DNA of 64,000 nt from NCBI GenBank assembly GCA_037178625.1, contig CM074138.1:2690621-2754620 (forward strand). Direction: 5' to 3'. Position numbers and translations under genes: made by a program. This document shows, in pieces, positions 42,071 through 51,518 of this stretch. The notes beneath the pieces were generated by a model that had not been told where the DNA came from, searched no databases, and saw nothing but the letters and a program-made list of their open reading frames with translations. Every line of letters starts with the position of its first letter. Position 1 is the stretch's first letter. This DNA comes from Skeletonema tropicum. Taxonomy: Eukaryota > Bacillariophyta > Thalassiosirophyceae > Thalassiosirales > Thalassiosiraceae.

Positions 42071-43126
42071 ATGATGAGTCAGTCGTTCATACGCGTCACA
42101 ACCTCCGAAGCCGTAGCTTGGGCCGCTACAGAATCATTGGCATCGGCCGAGACAGAAGAATCAATTATCAACAGCGCTGTTGCTGCAAAGGTGGACGCAG
42201 AATTGCATACAAAGTTACACAGTCATTCCACGTACAAACATGGCGGTGGATTGGTTCAGTTATGTCAAATCAGGGGATGCACCAATGTGGTACATTTCGA
42301 GTTAAGAGGCGGCCTTTGTTGCAGTTGCATTCATCACACTGGTGAGCTAATGGACTCAGATGCTAAGGATACGAGTGAAGCTGAAGAGCATATTCAACAG
42401 AGTAGACTTAAAGGATGCATCGACAGCGCTACCACCGATAAGAAGTGCTGCGATGAGCACTCAGTACATGGCCATAATGATGAAAGTCTAGGAGAGAAGA
42501 AACGTGCTCTTCCACTTCCATCCAAGTCTAAGACGAAGAAGCGCAAGAAGGTTGATGCGTTCGTGCTTGATGTGAGCGATGTTCCTCCACAGATGCCAAT
42601 TCTCAAGAGCAAAGGGCGAATCAAAGAGGGTTCCTCAAAATACGCTGGAATCTGTCTTGACAAAGCAACCAACAAATGGAGGGCAAAAATCAAAATCGAG
42701 GGGAAGCCGCGATACATTGGCTCGTATGAGGATGAAGAAGAAGCAGCTTCTGCGTATGCCCGTGCAGTAGTCAAGTACAAAGGTCACATGAAGCCCTTCA
42801 TTACTCAATTGAGCGATGTGCCACCACAACGCCCAATACTGAAAAGCGAGGGGTATGTGAAAGATGGCAGTTCAAAATACGCTGGCGTCTCTTTCAATAA
42901 AGCACTCAAGAAATGGAAGGCGCAAATACAGGTGAACGGGAAGCAGAGTTGCATTGGGCATTATGAAAATGAGGAGGAAGCTGCTGTTGATTATGCAAGA
43001 GCAGTGTTCAAGTACAAGAAGCAAAAGGACAAAGAAGTAGAAAAAGAAGTGAAAGATGCTTCAAAGATCTTGATTCATATTTGTGAAGCTTCCACGTCTC
43101 AAGTCGTTTCATCACTATTACGATGA
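42071..43126 (+). CDS. AP2/ERF-domain protein with two AP2 domains and degenerate fingers
   Basis: 351 residues; start at ATG 42071 in the GCTACAATG context shared with the paralogue at 27160 (a second ATG follows at once). The N-terminus (TSEAVAWAATESLASAE) is the family signature. Of the four fingers of the 30391 paralogue only the third is intact (CQIRGC..CCSCIHH). The fourth has lost its first Cys (SRLKGCIDS..CCDEHS) and the first two are deleted. A basic stretch (KTKKRKKVD) precedes AP2 domain 1 (SKYAGICLDKATNKWRAK, about 195-245) and domain 2 (SKYAGVSFNKALKKWKAQ, about 277-325), each with the DVSDVPPQ/QLSDVPPQ linker. It lies about 8 kb from its relatives; part of that distance is the gypsy insertion. 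Nuclear DNA binding inferred. Confidence 0.85.
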   Translation: MMSQSFIRVTTSEAVAWAATESLASAETEESIINSAVAAKVDAELHTKLHSHSTYKHGGGLVQLCQIRGCTNVVHFELRGGLCCSCIHHTGELMDSDAKDTSEAEEHIQQSRLKGCIDSATTDKKCCDEHSVHGHNDESLGEKKRALPLPSKSKTKKRKKVDAFVLDVSDVPPQMPILKSKGRIKEGSSKYAGICLDKATNKWRAKIKIEGKPRYIGSYEDEEEAASAYARAVVKYKGHMKPFITQLSDVPPQRPILKSEGYVKDGSSKYAGVSFNKALKKWKAQIQVNGKQSCIGHYENEEEAAVDYARAVFKYKKQKDKEVEKEVKDASKILIHICEASTSQVVSSLLR

Positions 43127-43451
43127 GGAGAAAGCTTCTATGCCCCTACTCTTGACTGCTGCGACGACGAGAAGGCACAAAGCATTAATTGATTATATGT
43201 AAGCCTGCTTGTTGCCTAAGCTTCTATCTAATGCTGCAATTGTTACTGCATTTGGTAGGTTTCAGATTTAAGCTGCATGAAGCAGCAGTATCTCATTCAG
43301 GCTATTGTTTCTCTTCAATTCTCAATCTCAGAAGGACATGCCAAATACAGGGAGGCGGAAGGAATGCCGAATACAAAATACACGGAGACAGCAGCAAGTC
43401 GGCAGATAGGCTAGGCTAGCTCGATGTCTCTTTTGATAGGCGGGGCGGGAA

Positions 43452-43697
43452 GGTTGTGCTATAAAAAAAGCGAGAAGTTATTGGAATGTCAGATGCAAAT
43501 GTCCCTCTCCAAACGGATAGGCGTCCATTTAGTGGCGGCAAGTTCAAGAGGTGTTGGCTACCACTGTAACGGATTTCGGCAATAACCCTTCTTAGAAACT
43601 TATATACCTTCTGATAGGCAGACGCAGCGACGCTTGTCGCTTGCTTGTCTCCTTGGCTAAACCTAAGTCTCACTTTTGTCAATAATATTTATATCAT
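43452..43697 (+). repeat. Direct repeat, copy 1 (LTR-like)
   Basis: Matches 44452-44689 almost perfectly (GGTTGTGCT..AAAAAAGCGAGAAG through AATATTTATATCAT). TG..CA ends are possible (TGTGCT/ATATCA), but no target duplication flanks the pair, and the 750 bp between holds no retroelement gene. Confidence 0.7.
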
Positions 43698-43724
43698 TCA
43701 GCCTTAAATTGGCACCGCTTAGAG

Positions 43725-43779
43725 GGGGAGCATCACCTATCCGCACTCGAAGCCTCGAAAGAGGCACACGATGCTCCCC
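43725..43779 (+). other. Nested hairpin with GAAA tetraloop
   Basis: Outer stem GGGGAGCATC/GATGCTCCCC; inner perfect stem GCCTC-GAAA-GAGGC (43752-43765). A further small hairpin CCCC-GCAA-GGGG lies at 43828-43839. GNRA-type loops hint at RNA structure, but nothing else supports an RNA gene. Confidence 0.4.
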
Positions 43780-44340
43780 TGCGTTCTTCAGAATTGATGG
43801 ATAACTCCTCTTGATGAAGCACTAGGCCCCCGCAAGGGGAACCATATTATTTACTACGACACTGAGGAAGCGCTTGACGCAGAAAAGTCTCTCTACGAAT
43901 CTACGAATGTACCGAATGCAAATCCTCCACCGAGATATGTCCATTACATCTGACAGCCATGACCTGCCGCTACTTCTATCCACACTACCTACTATTATCA
44001 AGCCTTCAATTGGCACTTGTCACTGGAAAGCAAGTAGCAACAACGACTACACATCAGATCACTGGAATACACCATATCAAACCTCCATCTATACCTCACA
44101 TACAACTCTAGCCACACGGGCTCAGTTCGATCACAACTACCAAACCTCGCACGATGGAGGCACAAGCTAACAAACAAGAACAAGAACTTTGCAAGGAGTA
44201 ACATCTCAACGAAACACAGAGAGAGGGGTCGAAGTTACAGTGAAGAAATCATTAACGAAAAGTGAACGTGAGCTTTAAAATATTACGGCTGCTCTCGTCG
44301 ACCGGCGAACGAACCTGCAATTTGCATCGTCAACACTCTT

Positions 44341-44377
44341 CCAAAGGGGAGTAACCATTATGGTTACTTCCCTTTGG
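44341..44377. repeat. 37-bp near-perfect palindrome and inverted copy of repeat start
   Basis: CCAAAGGGGAGTAACC is mirrored by GGTTACTTCCCTTTGG around a short centre. It is followed at about 44399-44430 by an inverted copy of 43435-43465 (TAGCACAACCTTCCCGCCCC), showing local rearrangement before the second direct repeat. Confidence 0.65.
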
Positions 44378-44451
44378 AAGAACCATGTTACTCCCCGTTT
44401 TTTTAGCACAACCTTCCCGCCCCGCCTACGGCTAGCTCACTGGTTGTGCTA

Positions 44452-44689
44452 AAAAAAGCGAGAAGTTATTGGAATGTCAGATGCAAATGTCCCTCTCCAA
44501 ACGGATAGGCGTCCATTTAGTGGCGGCAAGTTCAAGAGGTGTTGGCTACCACTGTAACGGATTTCGGCGATAACCCTTCTTAGAAACTTATATATGTACC
44601 TTCTGATAGGCAGACGCAGCGACGCTTGTCGCTTGCTTGTCTCCTTGGCTAAACCTAAGTCTCACTTTTGTCAATAATATTTATATCAT
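44452..44689 (+). repeat. Direct repeat, copy 2 (LTR-like)
   Basis: Copy of 43452-43697 with a 2-bp shorter A-run and a 4-bp insertion (ATGT) near 44593. Confidence 0.7.
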
Positions 44690-45075
44690 GTTGCAGATAG
44701 CTCTTACTTATCGAAGTATCTCTCTATCTCTCCAGCTTTTAGACTACCGCTTGAAGATACAGGAGAACACAGAGTGCATGTAAATAATGTTCTCTACCCA
44801 AGCAACCTCCACGCCACGCAAGAGAAGAGATGAACGAACGTATTATGCCGAACACAAAAGCGTGCCACCCCGTCCGTTGAACGAGAAAGATCGTTGACAG
44901 ATCGCGGCGCAGACTTTTTGAAAAAAAATTGGACCTGTCTGCAATAGCCACGGTGAGTATATCGATTGTCGCCGTCGTTGGACATCATCTCTATTACTGT
45001 TCTCACGGCTGTATTTATTTTCTTCCCCCCTGGCAACCACAGAATTGATGTCCACTACATCAATCATTTGGCACA

Positions 45076-45444
45076 ATGCCGGTCAGTGATGCACAACGAC
45101 AATACCTTCGGGAACATGGCGCTAGGGTAAACCAGCATGGACATATCTACAGAAGCGGTGCATCACTGTCTTACACAAAGAAATTGGAAGTCGCATCGGC
45201 CTATTCTACAGAACATGACGCCGCAGGGGGCAGGAGACCAAACATAGCAGCTATTGCTCGACAATGTGGTGTCAGCCGTGGCACTGTACGCAAGATTGAG
45301 GAAGAGCTGAACGAATTCGGTAGGGTTTTGCAAATGGAGGAGAGACTTAGACACAACAGCGTATCTAATGGCGGTGTGTGCTCTGAATCTCTTTCGAATG
45401 AGGATGTGTTCATTATCTATCAACTCTACTTGGATGAGCCTTGA
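45076..45444 (+). CDS. Helix-turn-helix transposase N-terminal stub
   Basis: 122 residues. The centre (NIAAIARQCGVSRGTVRKIE) is a homeodomain-like helix-turn-helix as at the N-terminus of Tc1/mariner/IS630-type transposases, which binds the terminal repeats. The preceding LSYTKKLEVASAY also fits that family. The protein stops (LYLDEP*) before any catalytic region, so it cannot transpose by itself. It overlaps the convergent ORF by 32 bp. It could act as a competitor or repressor at the TIRs; that is speculation. Confidence 0.65.
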   Translation: MPVSDAQRQYLREHGARVNQHGHIYRSGASLSYTKKLEVASAYSTEHDAAGGRRPNIAAIARQCGVSRGTVRKIEEELNEFGRVLQMEERLRHNSVSNGGVCSESLSNEDVFIIYQLYLDEP

Positions 45445-46015
45445 CTTCTTTGAGATTATCAGCAGTTGTCTTATTTGTTTCTTTCAACTTGTCGTATAAC
45501 TCTTTCATTTCAACCAGTTTCTTATGGACACGCTTGTTGTCATCTGTGAGCTTGCCAGCTCTCTTAATTACATTCTTGCTATACACGGTACAAGTCTTGA
45601 CATGCGAAGTCATCTTGTTGTGAGTGTCGACAAGAGACTTACTCTGTGCAGCAGCAAGTCCTTTCAAGGCTTCATTGCGTGCATTGGCGGTGTCCACATT
45701 ATCGTTGAGTTTGTCGATGATGTTTTGGAAGTTCTTCTTTGTAGCCCTCGTCTTAGAGACGGATACTTGTTTGCCATGGGTCCTCAACTCATCATTGATG
45801 GATTTTGGCTTCTCGCCCACTTCAATAGTAGGGGGTGTAGGAACATCAAGGGATTTAGCGATATCCTCCAGCTCCTCAAGATTGAAGCTGAAACCTGAAG
45901 CTGCTGAAGCAGTGTCCGCGTCGAATTCGTAGCTTGTGGTTGTTGGCATGGTGCTGCTGTTGTTGTAAGACATAGCACGGTAGGAATGCTTTGTTTTGTG
46001 TGAAGGCTTGATCAT
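45413..46015 (-). CDS. Coiled-coil protein carried in the TIR transposon
   Basis: About 200 residues from ATG 46015 (an alternative ATG at 45973 gives MSYNNSSTMPTT). The frame is open further upstream through the terminal repeat, but that part is TIR sequence. Residues after about 60 are hydrophilic and helical, with heptad-like spacing (IIDKLNDNVDTANARNEALK, HKKLVEMKELYDKLKE), predicting a coiled coil. No family recognised. It takes the place where transposase catalytic sequence would be expected, so it may be a captured host gene or an accessory protein. Confidence 0.55.
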   Translation of the reverse strand: MIKPSHKTKHSYRAMSYNNSSTMPTTTSYEFDADTASAASGFSFNLEELEDIAKSLDVPTPPTIEVGEKPKSINDELRTHGKQVSVSKTRATKKNFQNIIDKLNDNVDTANARNEALKGLAAAQSKSLVDTHNKMTSHVKTCTVYSKNVIKRAGKLTDDNKRVHKKLVEMKELYDKLKETNKTTADNLKEVKAHPSRVDR

Positions 46016-46324
46016 TGTCGAAAAAAAAAAATTCAAAAAAGTCCGCGCCGCCATCTGCCAACGATCTTTCTCGTTCAACGGACGGGGTGGCACGCTTTTG
46101 TGTTCGGCATAATAAATGTCCAACCTCCGTACCAGTCTGTCGGTCGTTCCCGACCCAACTCACCCATCACCATCAACCAGAAAAAAGCCTCATCAGATCT
46201 TTGCAATGAAGCTACTTCGAAGAACATATGAAGTATATACCATCACACCAAAACCAATTCACACACTAGAGAGCTACGAGCACCATCCACACAAGCAGTA
46301 AGCATCCACAACGACAACAAAAAT

Positions 46325-48826
46325 ATGGGAAAGAAGCGCCGTAACAACAACAACATCCAAAAAGATGATGATCAATTATTCAATCTAGACAAATTTGACG
46401 ATCATGCCATCATCAAGACGACTGATCCTGATGCATCCACCGCCAACAATAGTAGTAACAACAATGGAGGAGGAATGTCACGAGCAGCGAAAAAGAGGGC
46501 CAAGAAGCGTGCCAAGACCTCTGCGGCCGCTGCCGCCAACGCTACAGCTGAGATGGACGTGTCAAATAATGAACATGATGTCGCAAAGAATACCACCGTG
46601 GAGAACAAGTCCATTTTGAAACAACCATCGCTTGAGAACAAGATGCAATTGCCACTGGACAGTGATGACGATGATGACGACGACGGCGGTATGCAATTTA
46701 CAAAAGAGGAGCAGGCGGTGACGGTCAAAAAGTCTGACAAGGTCAAAAAGAAAAAAAAGAAAGTAAAGAAGTCGAACGAAAAAGCGCACATCAAGGACGA
46801 CGAAAAGATGGTGGATGCCACCATGGAGGAAGATGACAATCCTAATGATGATGATAACTTGAACATCATGAACGACGATGATAATAGTAATGATATTGAG
46901 CCAGAGCTGGAGGAATTATTGTCGACATTGACACCACTGCAAATCTTATTATTGGATGGAGGAGATGCTACAGCCGATGACTCGAAGCAAAGTAGTGCCA
47001 ACGACAACGAAGACAACGATGAAGAAGTGGTGGCGGTACCAGAAGAAGAGGCACAAGGAGGAGCAATCATCGATCCAAAACTACTCATTGGAGATATCAC
47101 CACCGAACTACGTGCACGGATACTTCTCTCGTCATTACTATCACCCTCGGGTGTAACTGTCAATGAATTCTATCAACAATATTGGGGCAAACGTCCCTTA
47201 CTCGCTGCGCTAGATGACATTAACGAAAATGACAATGATGACAACAACAACGAACAATCCAAAACTTTATCTGACACAGCAGCAGCCGAATCAGCCCAAC
47301 ACACCACCCGACTAAATGGATTCCTCAATCGTACCATCATAGATGAAATGATTCGTAAGAATAAATTGCGATATGGGTTGGATCTTAATGTGACAAGATA
47401 TACGGATTCCATGGGAAATGGTGTGAGGCATCGTATTACGTTGGATCCTCCTCCGAAAACAAAAAAGAAGAAACAGAAGAGTAGGTCCAAGAATAATAAT
47501 GATGATGGTAATAATGAAGAGGAAGAATTGGAGTATATAGTCGCCAACCCAAACGATGTCTGGTCCAACGTGGACACATCCCACTGCACCGTACGGCTAC
47601 TCCGCCCCCACGAACACAATGACAACATCCACTCCATGCTAAGTATACTCGAGAGTGAATTTGGATGTATGGTCGGATCCAATGCCTACTTGACCCCATT
47701 GAATTCACAGGGCTTTGCTCCGCATTATGATGATGTGGATGTGTTTATTTTGCAGTTGGAGGGGTATAAGCGTTGGAGGGTTTATGCACCATTTAATAAG
47801 AGGGAGACGTTGCCAAGGGAAAGTTCACGGGATTATACCGAGATGGAGGTGGAAGAACATGGGGAGGAGGAGATGGATGTCGTGTTGGGACCGGGAGATG
47901 TATTGTATTTGCCTCGGGGGTGGATTCATCAAGCGGAGACGGTGGCACGTCCATCGAGTGTTTCCAAGATGGAGGGGGTGAAAGATGATCATTCGTTGCA
48001 CCTTACCGTGAGTGCTATGCAGAATTGGTGTTGGGCTGATTTTTTGGAAATGTTAATGCCCGAAGCGTTGGAGAGTGCTGCTACGAGTGATAAGAGTACT
48101 AGTTTGAGGGAGGGATTGCCGAAGAACTTTGTGAATTATATGGGTACGATGCATCAGTTGGATGATGATGATGGTGGAACTTTGCCGGAGGGGTTGAAGC
48201 AAGCCTCGGCAGCGATAAAGTCCGGGGAAGATGGTGAACAGGTGGTAGATGAAGAGGCGTTGACGGAATTGAAGGCTCAACAGCGGATTAGGGCACAGCA
48301 GCAACATTTCAAAGACGAGGCCAAGAAGAGGATAATGAGAGTCTGCAAACAAGCAATGTCCATGTTGGACGACGCGTGCGATCAAATTGGTAAACGCTTC
48401 CTATCCGATCGTCTCCCCCCAGCATTGCTCGAACCAGAACGCGCACTGACCAAGGAGGCATTCGCCAACAACGCAGCAAATTACCACGACGCGGCGAAGA
48501 AGATATGGCCCAACACTCTCTGTCGACTCGCCCGTCCTGGTATTGCTCGACTTGTCATTGAAGATTCGCAAGCTGTTTTGTACCACTGCAATGATAACTC
48601 TCGTGTCTACCACGGAACGCCTTTGAGTCCGATGGAGTTTGAGATTGATGATGCTCCAGCAATAGAGCAGTTGTTAACTACTGTGGAACCTCATTGGATT
48701 ATGGTGAAGGATTTGATCCATGGAGACATTGAGGATAAGATGGAGATTGCTCAGGCGCTGTATGATGAGGGAATCTTGGCGACGGTGCTGACCGAGAGCC
48801 CTGATAGGAGTGTTCAGACGGGATGA
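46325..48826 (+). CDS. NO66: JmjC ribosomal oxygenase / histone demethylase, NO66 (RIOX1)-like
   Basis: 833 residues, single exon. Residues 1-270 are low complexity: a basic MGKKRRNNNN start, a nuclear-type signal (AAKKRAKKRAK), then acidic and Lys-rich runs. The conserved part begins at about 278 (EFYQQYWGKRPLL), typical of NO66/MINA53. Fe(II) ligands are seen in PHYDDVDVF (about H466, D468) and the distal His in LPRGWIHQAE (about 535), in a 2-oxoglutarate oxygenase (cupin) fold. The C-terminal third carries the family's dimerisation and winged-helix regions. Human NO66 hydroxylates a histidine of ribosomal protein uL2 and is reported to demethylate H3K4/K36; the same nucleolar role is inferred. 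Upstream is the TIR transposon. Confidence 0.9.
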   Translation: MGKKRRNNNNIQKDDDQLFNLDKFDDHAIIKTTDPDASTANNSSNNNGGGMSRAAKKRAKKRAKTSAAAAANATAEMDVSNNEHDVAKNTTVENKSILKQPSLENKMQLPLDSDDDDDDDGGMQFTKEEQAVTVKKSDKVKKKKKKVKKSNEKAHIKDDEKMVDATMEEDDNPNDDDNLNIMNDDDNSNDIEPELEELLSTLTPLQILLLDGGDATADDSKQSSANDNEDNDEEVVAVPEEEAQGGAIIDPKLLIGDITTELRARILLSSLLSPSGVTVNEFYQQYWGKRPLLAALDDINENDNDDNNNEQSKTLSDTAAAESAQHTTRLNGFLNRTIIDEMIRKNKLRYGLDLNVTRYTDSMGNGVRHRITLDPPPKTKKKKQKSRSKNNNDDGNNEEEELEYIVANPNDVWSNVDTSHCTVRLLRPHEHNDNIHSMLSILESEFGCMVGSNAYLTPLNSQGFAPHYDDVDVFILQLEGYKRWRVYAPFNKRETLPRESSRDYTEMEVEEHGEEEMDVVLGPGDVLYLPRGWIHQAETVARPSSVSKMEGVKDDHSLHLTVSAMQNWCWADFLEMLMPEALESAATSDKSTSLREGLPKNFVNYMGTMHQLDDDDGGTLPEGLKQASAAIKSGEDGEQVVDEEALTELKAQQRIRAQQQHFKDEAKKRIMRVCKQAMSMLDDACDQIGKRFLSDRLPPALLEPERALTKEAFANNAANYHDAAKKIWPNTLCRLARPGIARLVIEDSQAVLYHCNDNSRVYHGTPLSPMEFEIDDAPAIEQLLTTVEPHWIMVKDLIHGDIEDKMEIAQALYDEGILATVLTESPDRSVQTG

Positions 48827-50499
48827 GTATCGTATGGGGTAGAGATGTGTTTGGTGTGGGTTGGGACATTGATTGGGTTATGATTAAATACTAAAGGATG
48901 AGAAGAGTTTATGGCACGCCAGGATGATATTGGGGTAGTATACGTAATCGATGTTTCACGCACACGCATTTGAATGGCAGACTGGATTAGAGGTGGTGGA
49001 GAGGTAGGAAAGACATTTCTTATCTTTAACCTATGCTGTGTAGAAGATATTGTCATTTCGAAAGAGACGATGAGCCTATCACAAACAAGTAAATCTTCAT
49101 TGATGCTTTATTGTTAGTGATTTGTGCCTTCTCGTCGTCGTAGAAGCTAAGATGGAGAGTAATGTAATTTCTATCACACGGTGCGAGTTGTCGTGTGTCG
49201 AAAAACTGGCGAGAAGGTGGTGACACAAAACGAGTGGTAAATGATAAATGACCACACTGGCATGCTTCGCTGCGCGGCGTGTGGTCATACCACGAGTTTG
49301 GTCACCACACTCTCACCAGTTTTGTCACGAGTACATGCAACGAGCACGATTGGGGTTTTATTTGTGAAGCGAGGGGGTTGATTAAGCAAGGAGTGTGTGG
49401 TCTAAAATTGATTTACACACCGACCACGAACGCTTTGACAATACATGAATTAAGTTTACCAAGTTTGAATAGAAAAACCACTTCTCTGGCAAAGTTTACC
49501 ATGCCTTGCGCTTTTGATTTTACTCTTGTTGCGCTTTCATTCTTGTTCTTGTTTGCTCTTGTGGTCGCCACCAGAGCATGTCGCCGTGATGCCTTGTACA
49601 CACGTGCCCAATCCTTACGCTGCTTCTAGACGCCACATACCAGAGCCAGTGCCAAGATGCCTTCTCGTCTTGTGGCTAATCCACCTTACGCTTCTGCTAC
49701 TCATCAGCCTTCTCACGCGGTAAATCCTTACGTCGCAACTCAGCAGTCTTCTCATGTTGGAGATGATTACGATTCCGATTCTGATCGCAAGCTTCCTGCT
49801 CGGCCTACCGCCTACCCACTCCCAACCAGATGATATGTAATTTGTAGCATCATGTTCATAAAATAATTTGTTTGTATTGCTTCCTTTTTTAGTTTGTAAG
49901 TAATCATTGCATCGTGTCGTCGTTCCATTCATGCTTCGTTGCACTCAGCATTTATGGTGACAACGCACTCATTGATGTTTGTTCTGTTGTTTGATGTCCA
50001 TCTCATCGCATCCTTTGGAAGATGTCGTGTAGTTGTTCTCATTCATGCTTCGTTACACTCAGCATTCATCATAACAACTCACTCCAAGAATGTTGTCACT
50101 GGGTCGTCTTTTTATGACCACACTGTAAGTCGATGACCGCGGCCATTAGTGTCGATGGTGACGGTTGACACTTCGATGACCACAACAGTGCTCGTTCCGT
50201 TCGGCTGATGTGTCAAAAGCGTGAGTGGCGGTGTGTCAAGCGATTTGTGACCACACTCGACTGCATAAATCAACCTCATGGCGTCACAACACCTCCTCTA
50301 GCTAACTCGAGTCCAATTTTCTATCTAAGCGGGGTTCCAGACGCTCACCCGCCCCGTACGTAGAACTCTGGTACAAAATCCACGTCAAAAAAAATCGACG
50401 AAACGGGACGGGCCCTCTTCCCGCCAATTTTTTTATTAGTGAAATGCTCTAACTTTGGGCCATGATGGCCAAAATTAAGTTTTGGGGGGTTGTTTCATA
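48827..50499. other. Intergenic, repeat-like, no gene recognised
   Basis: TGACCACAC occurs repeatedly: TGACCACACTGGC..GTGTGGTCA as an imperfect palindrome near 49249-49287, and again near 50116 and 50250. A duplicated TTCATGCTTCGTT(G/A)CACTCAGCATT lies near 49928 and 50043. An inverted piece resembling AP2-gene 3' flanks lies near 49103-49150. No domain in any frame. Confidence 0.4.
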
Positions 50500-50846
50500 T
50501 CCCAACCATTTTTTGAAAACGGTACCTCGGTACCGTTTTGTGTAGAGCTCTGGTATGTTTCTACATACGTGAGGGTGAAAACGGTACCTCGGTACCGTTT
50601 TCAAAAAGGGTAGTAGGCCTCGTGATATTTGTGTGAATAAAGCATGAGCCGTCATGTGGCCTATAGATCTTATTATTGCATACAAGGGCTACAAGTTTTT
50701 TGAAAAAACGCCGTTAGGAGCTGCCTAGCTTTGTTCGCTAACAACTGATTAATCAAAAACGGTACCGAGGTACCGTTTTCAAGCCCTACGGGTACTGGGC
50801 CCAACTCAAAAACGGTACCGAGGTACCGTTTTCAAAATGGTTGGGA
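50500..50846. repeat. Foldback element with four GGTACC palindromes
   Basis: Four 24-bp perfect or near-perfect palindromes of the form AAAACGGTACC-NN-GGTACCGTTTT at 50516-50539, 50578-50601, 50756-50779 and 50809-50832. The first two have TC in the centre, the last two GA, so they form two inverted pairs. The outer pair is flanked by TCCCAACCATTTT (50500) and its complement (ending 50846), so the whole segment folds back. No ORF. Confidence 0.8.
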
Positions 50847-50854
50847 GGGAGCTG

Positions 50855-50939
50855 ATCCTCAGCCATCCACTTGAAGTTGGGAAAGCAGAAACTGTCTTTT
50901 ACGTCACTGTGACTTTTACTGATGAAAGGCCTTTCCCTT
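50855..50939 (+). repeat. 85-bp dispersed repeat (inverted partner at 61774-61858)
   Basis: Near-identical reverse complement of 61774-61858 (ATCCTCAGCCATCCACTTG to AAAGGCCTTTCCCTT). The pair flanks the nested transposon cluster. Confidence 0.85.
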
Positions 50940-50946
50940 CTAGAAA

Positions 50947-51518
50947 TCTGAAGAATGTGAATGCCGCTCTGTCTTCTCTTTCTCTCTTTCTTTCAAGTAT
51001 ACCCCAGCCCAATGTTTTTCCGTTGAAAATTCAACCGTCAGCAATCGGCTGGATCTTGTGTGTCTATGAATCGTTGAATCTTGTCCACAGCGTAGGCACT
51101 ACTGCCACCATCCAATGCTGTTGGCATGCAGTTGAGCTGGGCAAGGCTTTGTGATGGCAAGAGTTCCGACAGATGTCACTGTGTGCGAGAGAGCCAGGGA
51201 CGCTGCACGACAAATGTTCACCCCACAGCTCCCTGATCATCTTGCCTACTAGACTCAAAATCAAAAACATCGTCCTTTCCTACTCTGTCGCCACCAACAC
51301 CACTGCCCTCACCTCTTCTGCCACAACCCAGAACCACAAAACAGCAGCACACCACCCACAACAACACATCATGAAAAAGCACTATCATACCCCAAACACC
51401 GCACTTTCTATCATAATACTCAAGTGGGGGTCTTCTCCATCTTCCATCATGATTACTATCTTCTCCATCTTCCATCTCCTGCTCCATCTCTTTCTCTGAA
51501 ATCTCCACACTAGAGCGT
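50947..51518. other. Unique sequence before the LINE insertion
   Basis: Short open frames only; C/A-rich around 51285-51500. The last 13 bases (CACACTAGAGCGT, 51506-51518) are the left target duplication of the LINE. Confidence 0.45.

Larger units (their letters stand above)
44843..46112. mobile_element. TA-flanked TIR transposon (Tc1/mariner/IS630-like, non-autonomous)
   Basis: Terminal inverted repeats of about 80 bp (44843-44920 and 46032-46112) start TTATGCCGAACACAAAAGCG and differ at only a few positions. TA dinucleotides lie on both sides (44841-44842, 46113-46114), fitting TA target duplication. Inside are a helix-turn-helix ORF (+) and a convergent coiled-coil ORF (-), but no DDE catalytic domain. 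The element sits 213 bp before the NO66-like gene. Confidence 0.8.

Noticed and set aside
43452..44689. LTR retrotransposon
   Set aside because: TG..CA ends are possible, but there is no target duplication, no primer or polypurine site, and rearranged internal DNA; listed only as direct repeats.
46402..47163. 253-codon minus-strand ORF, Ser/Phe-rich
   Set aside because: Antisense shadow of the low-complexity N-terminus of the NO66-like gene.
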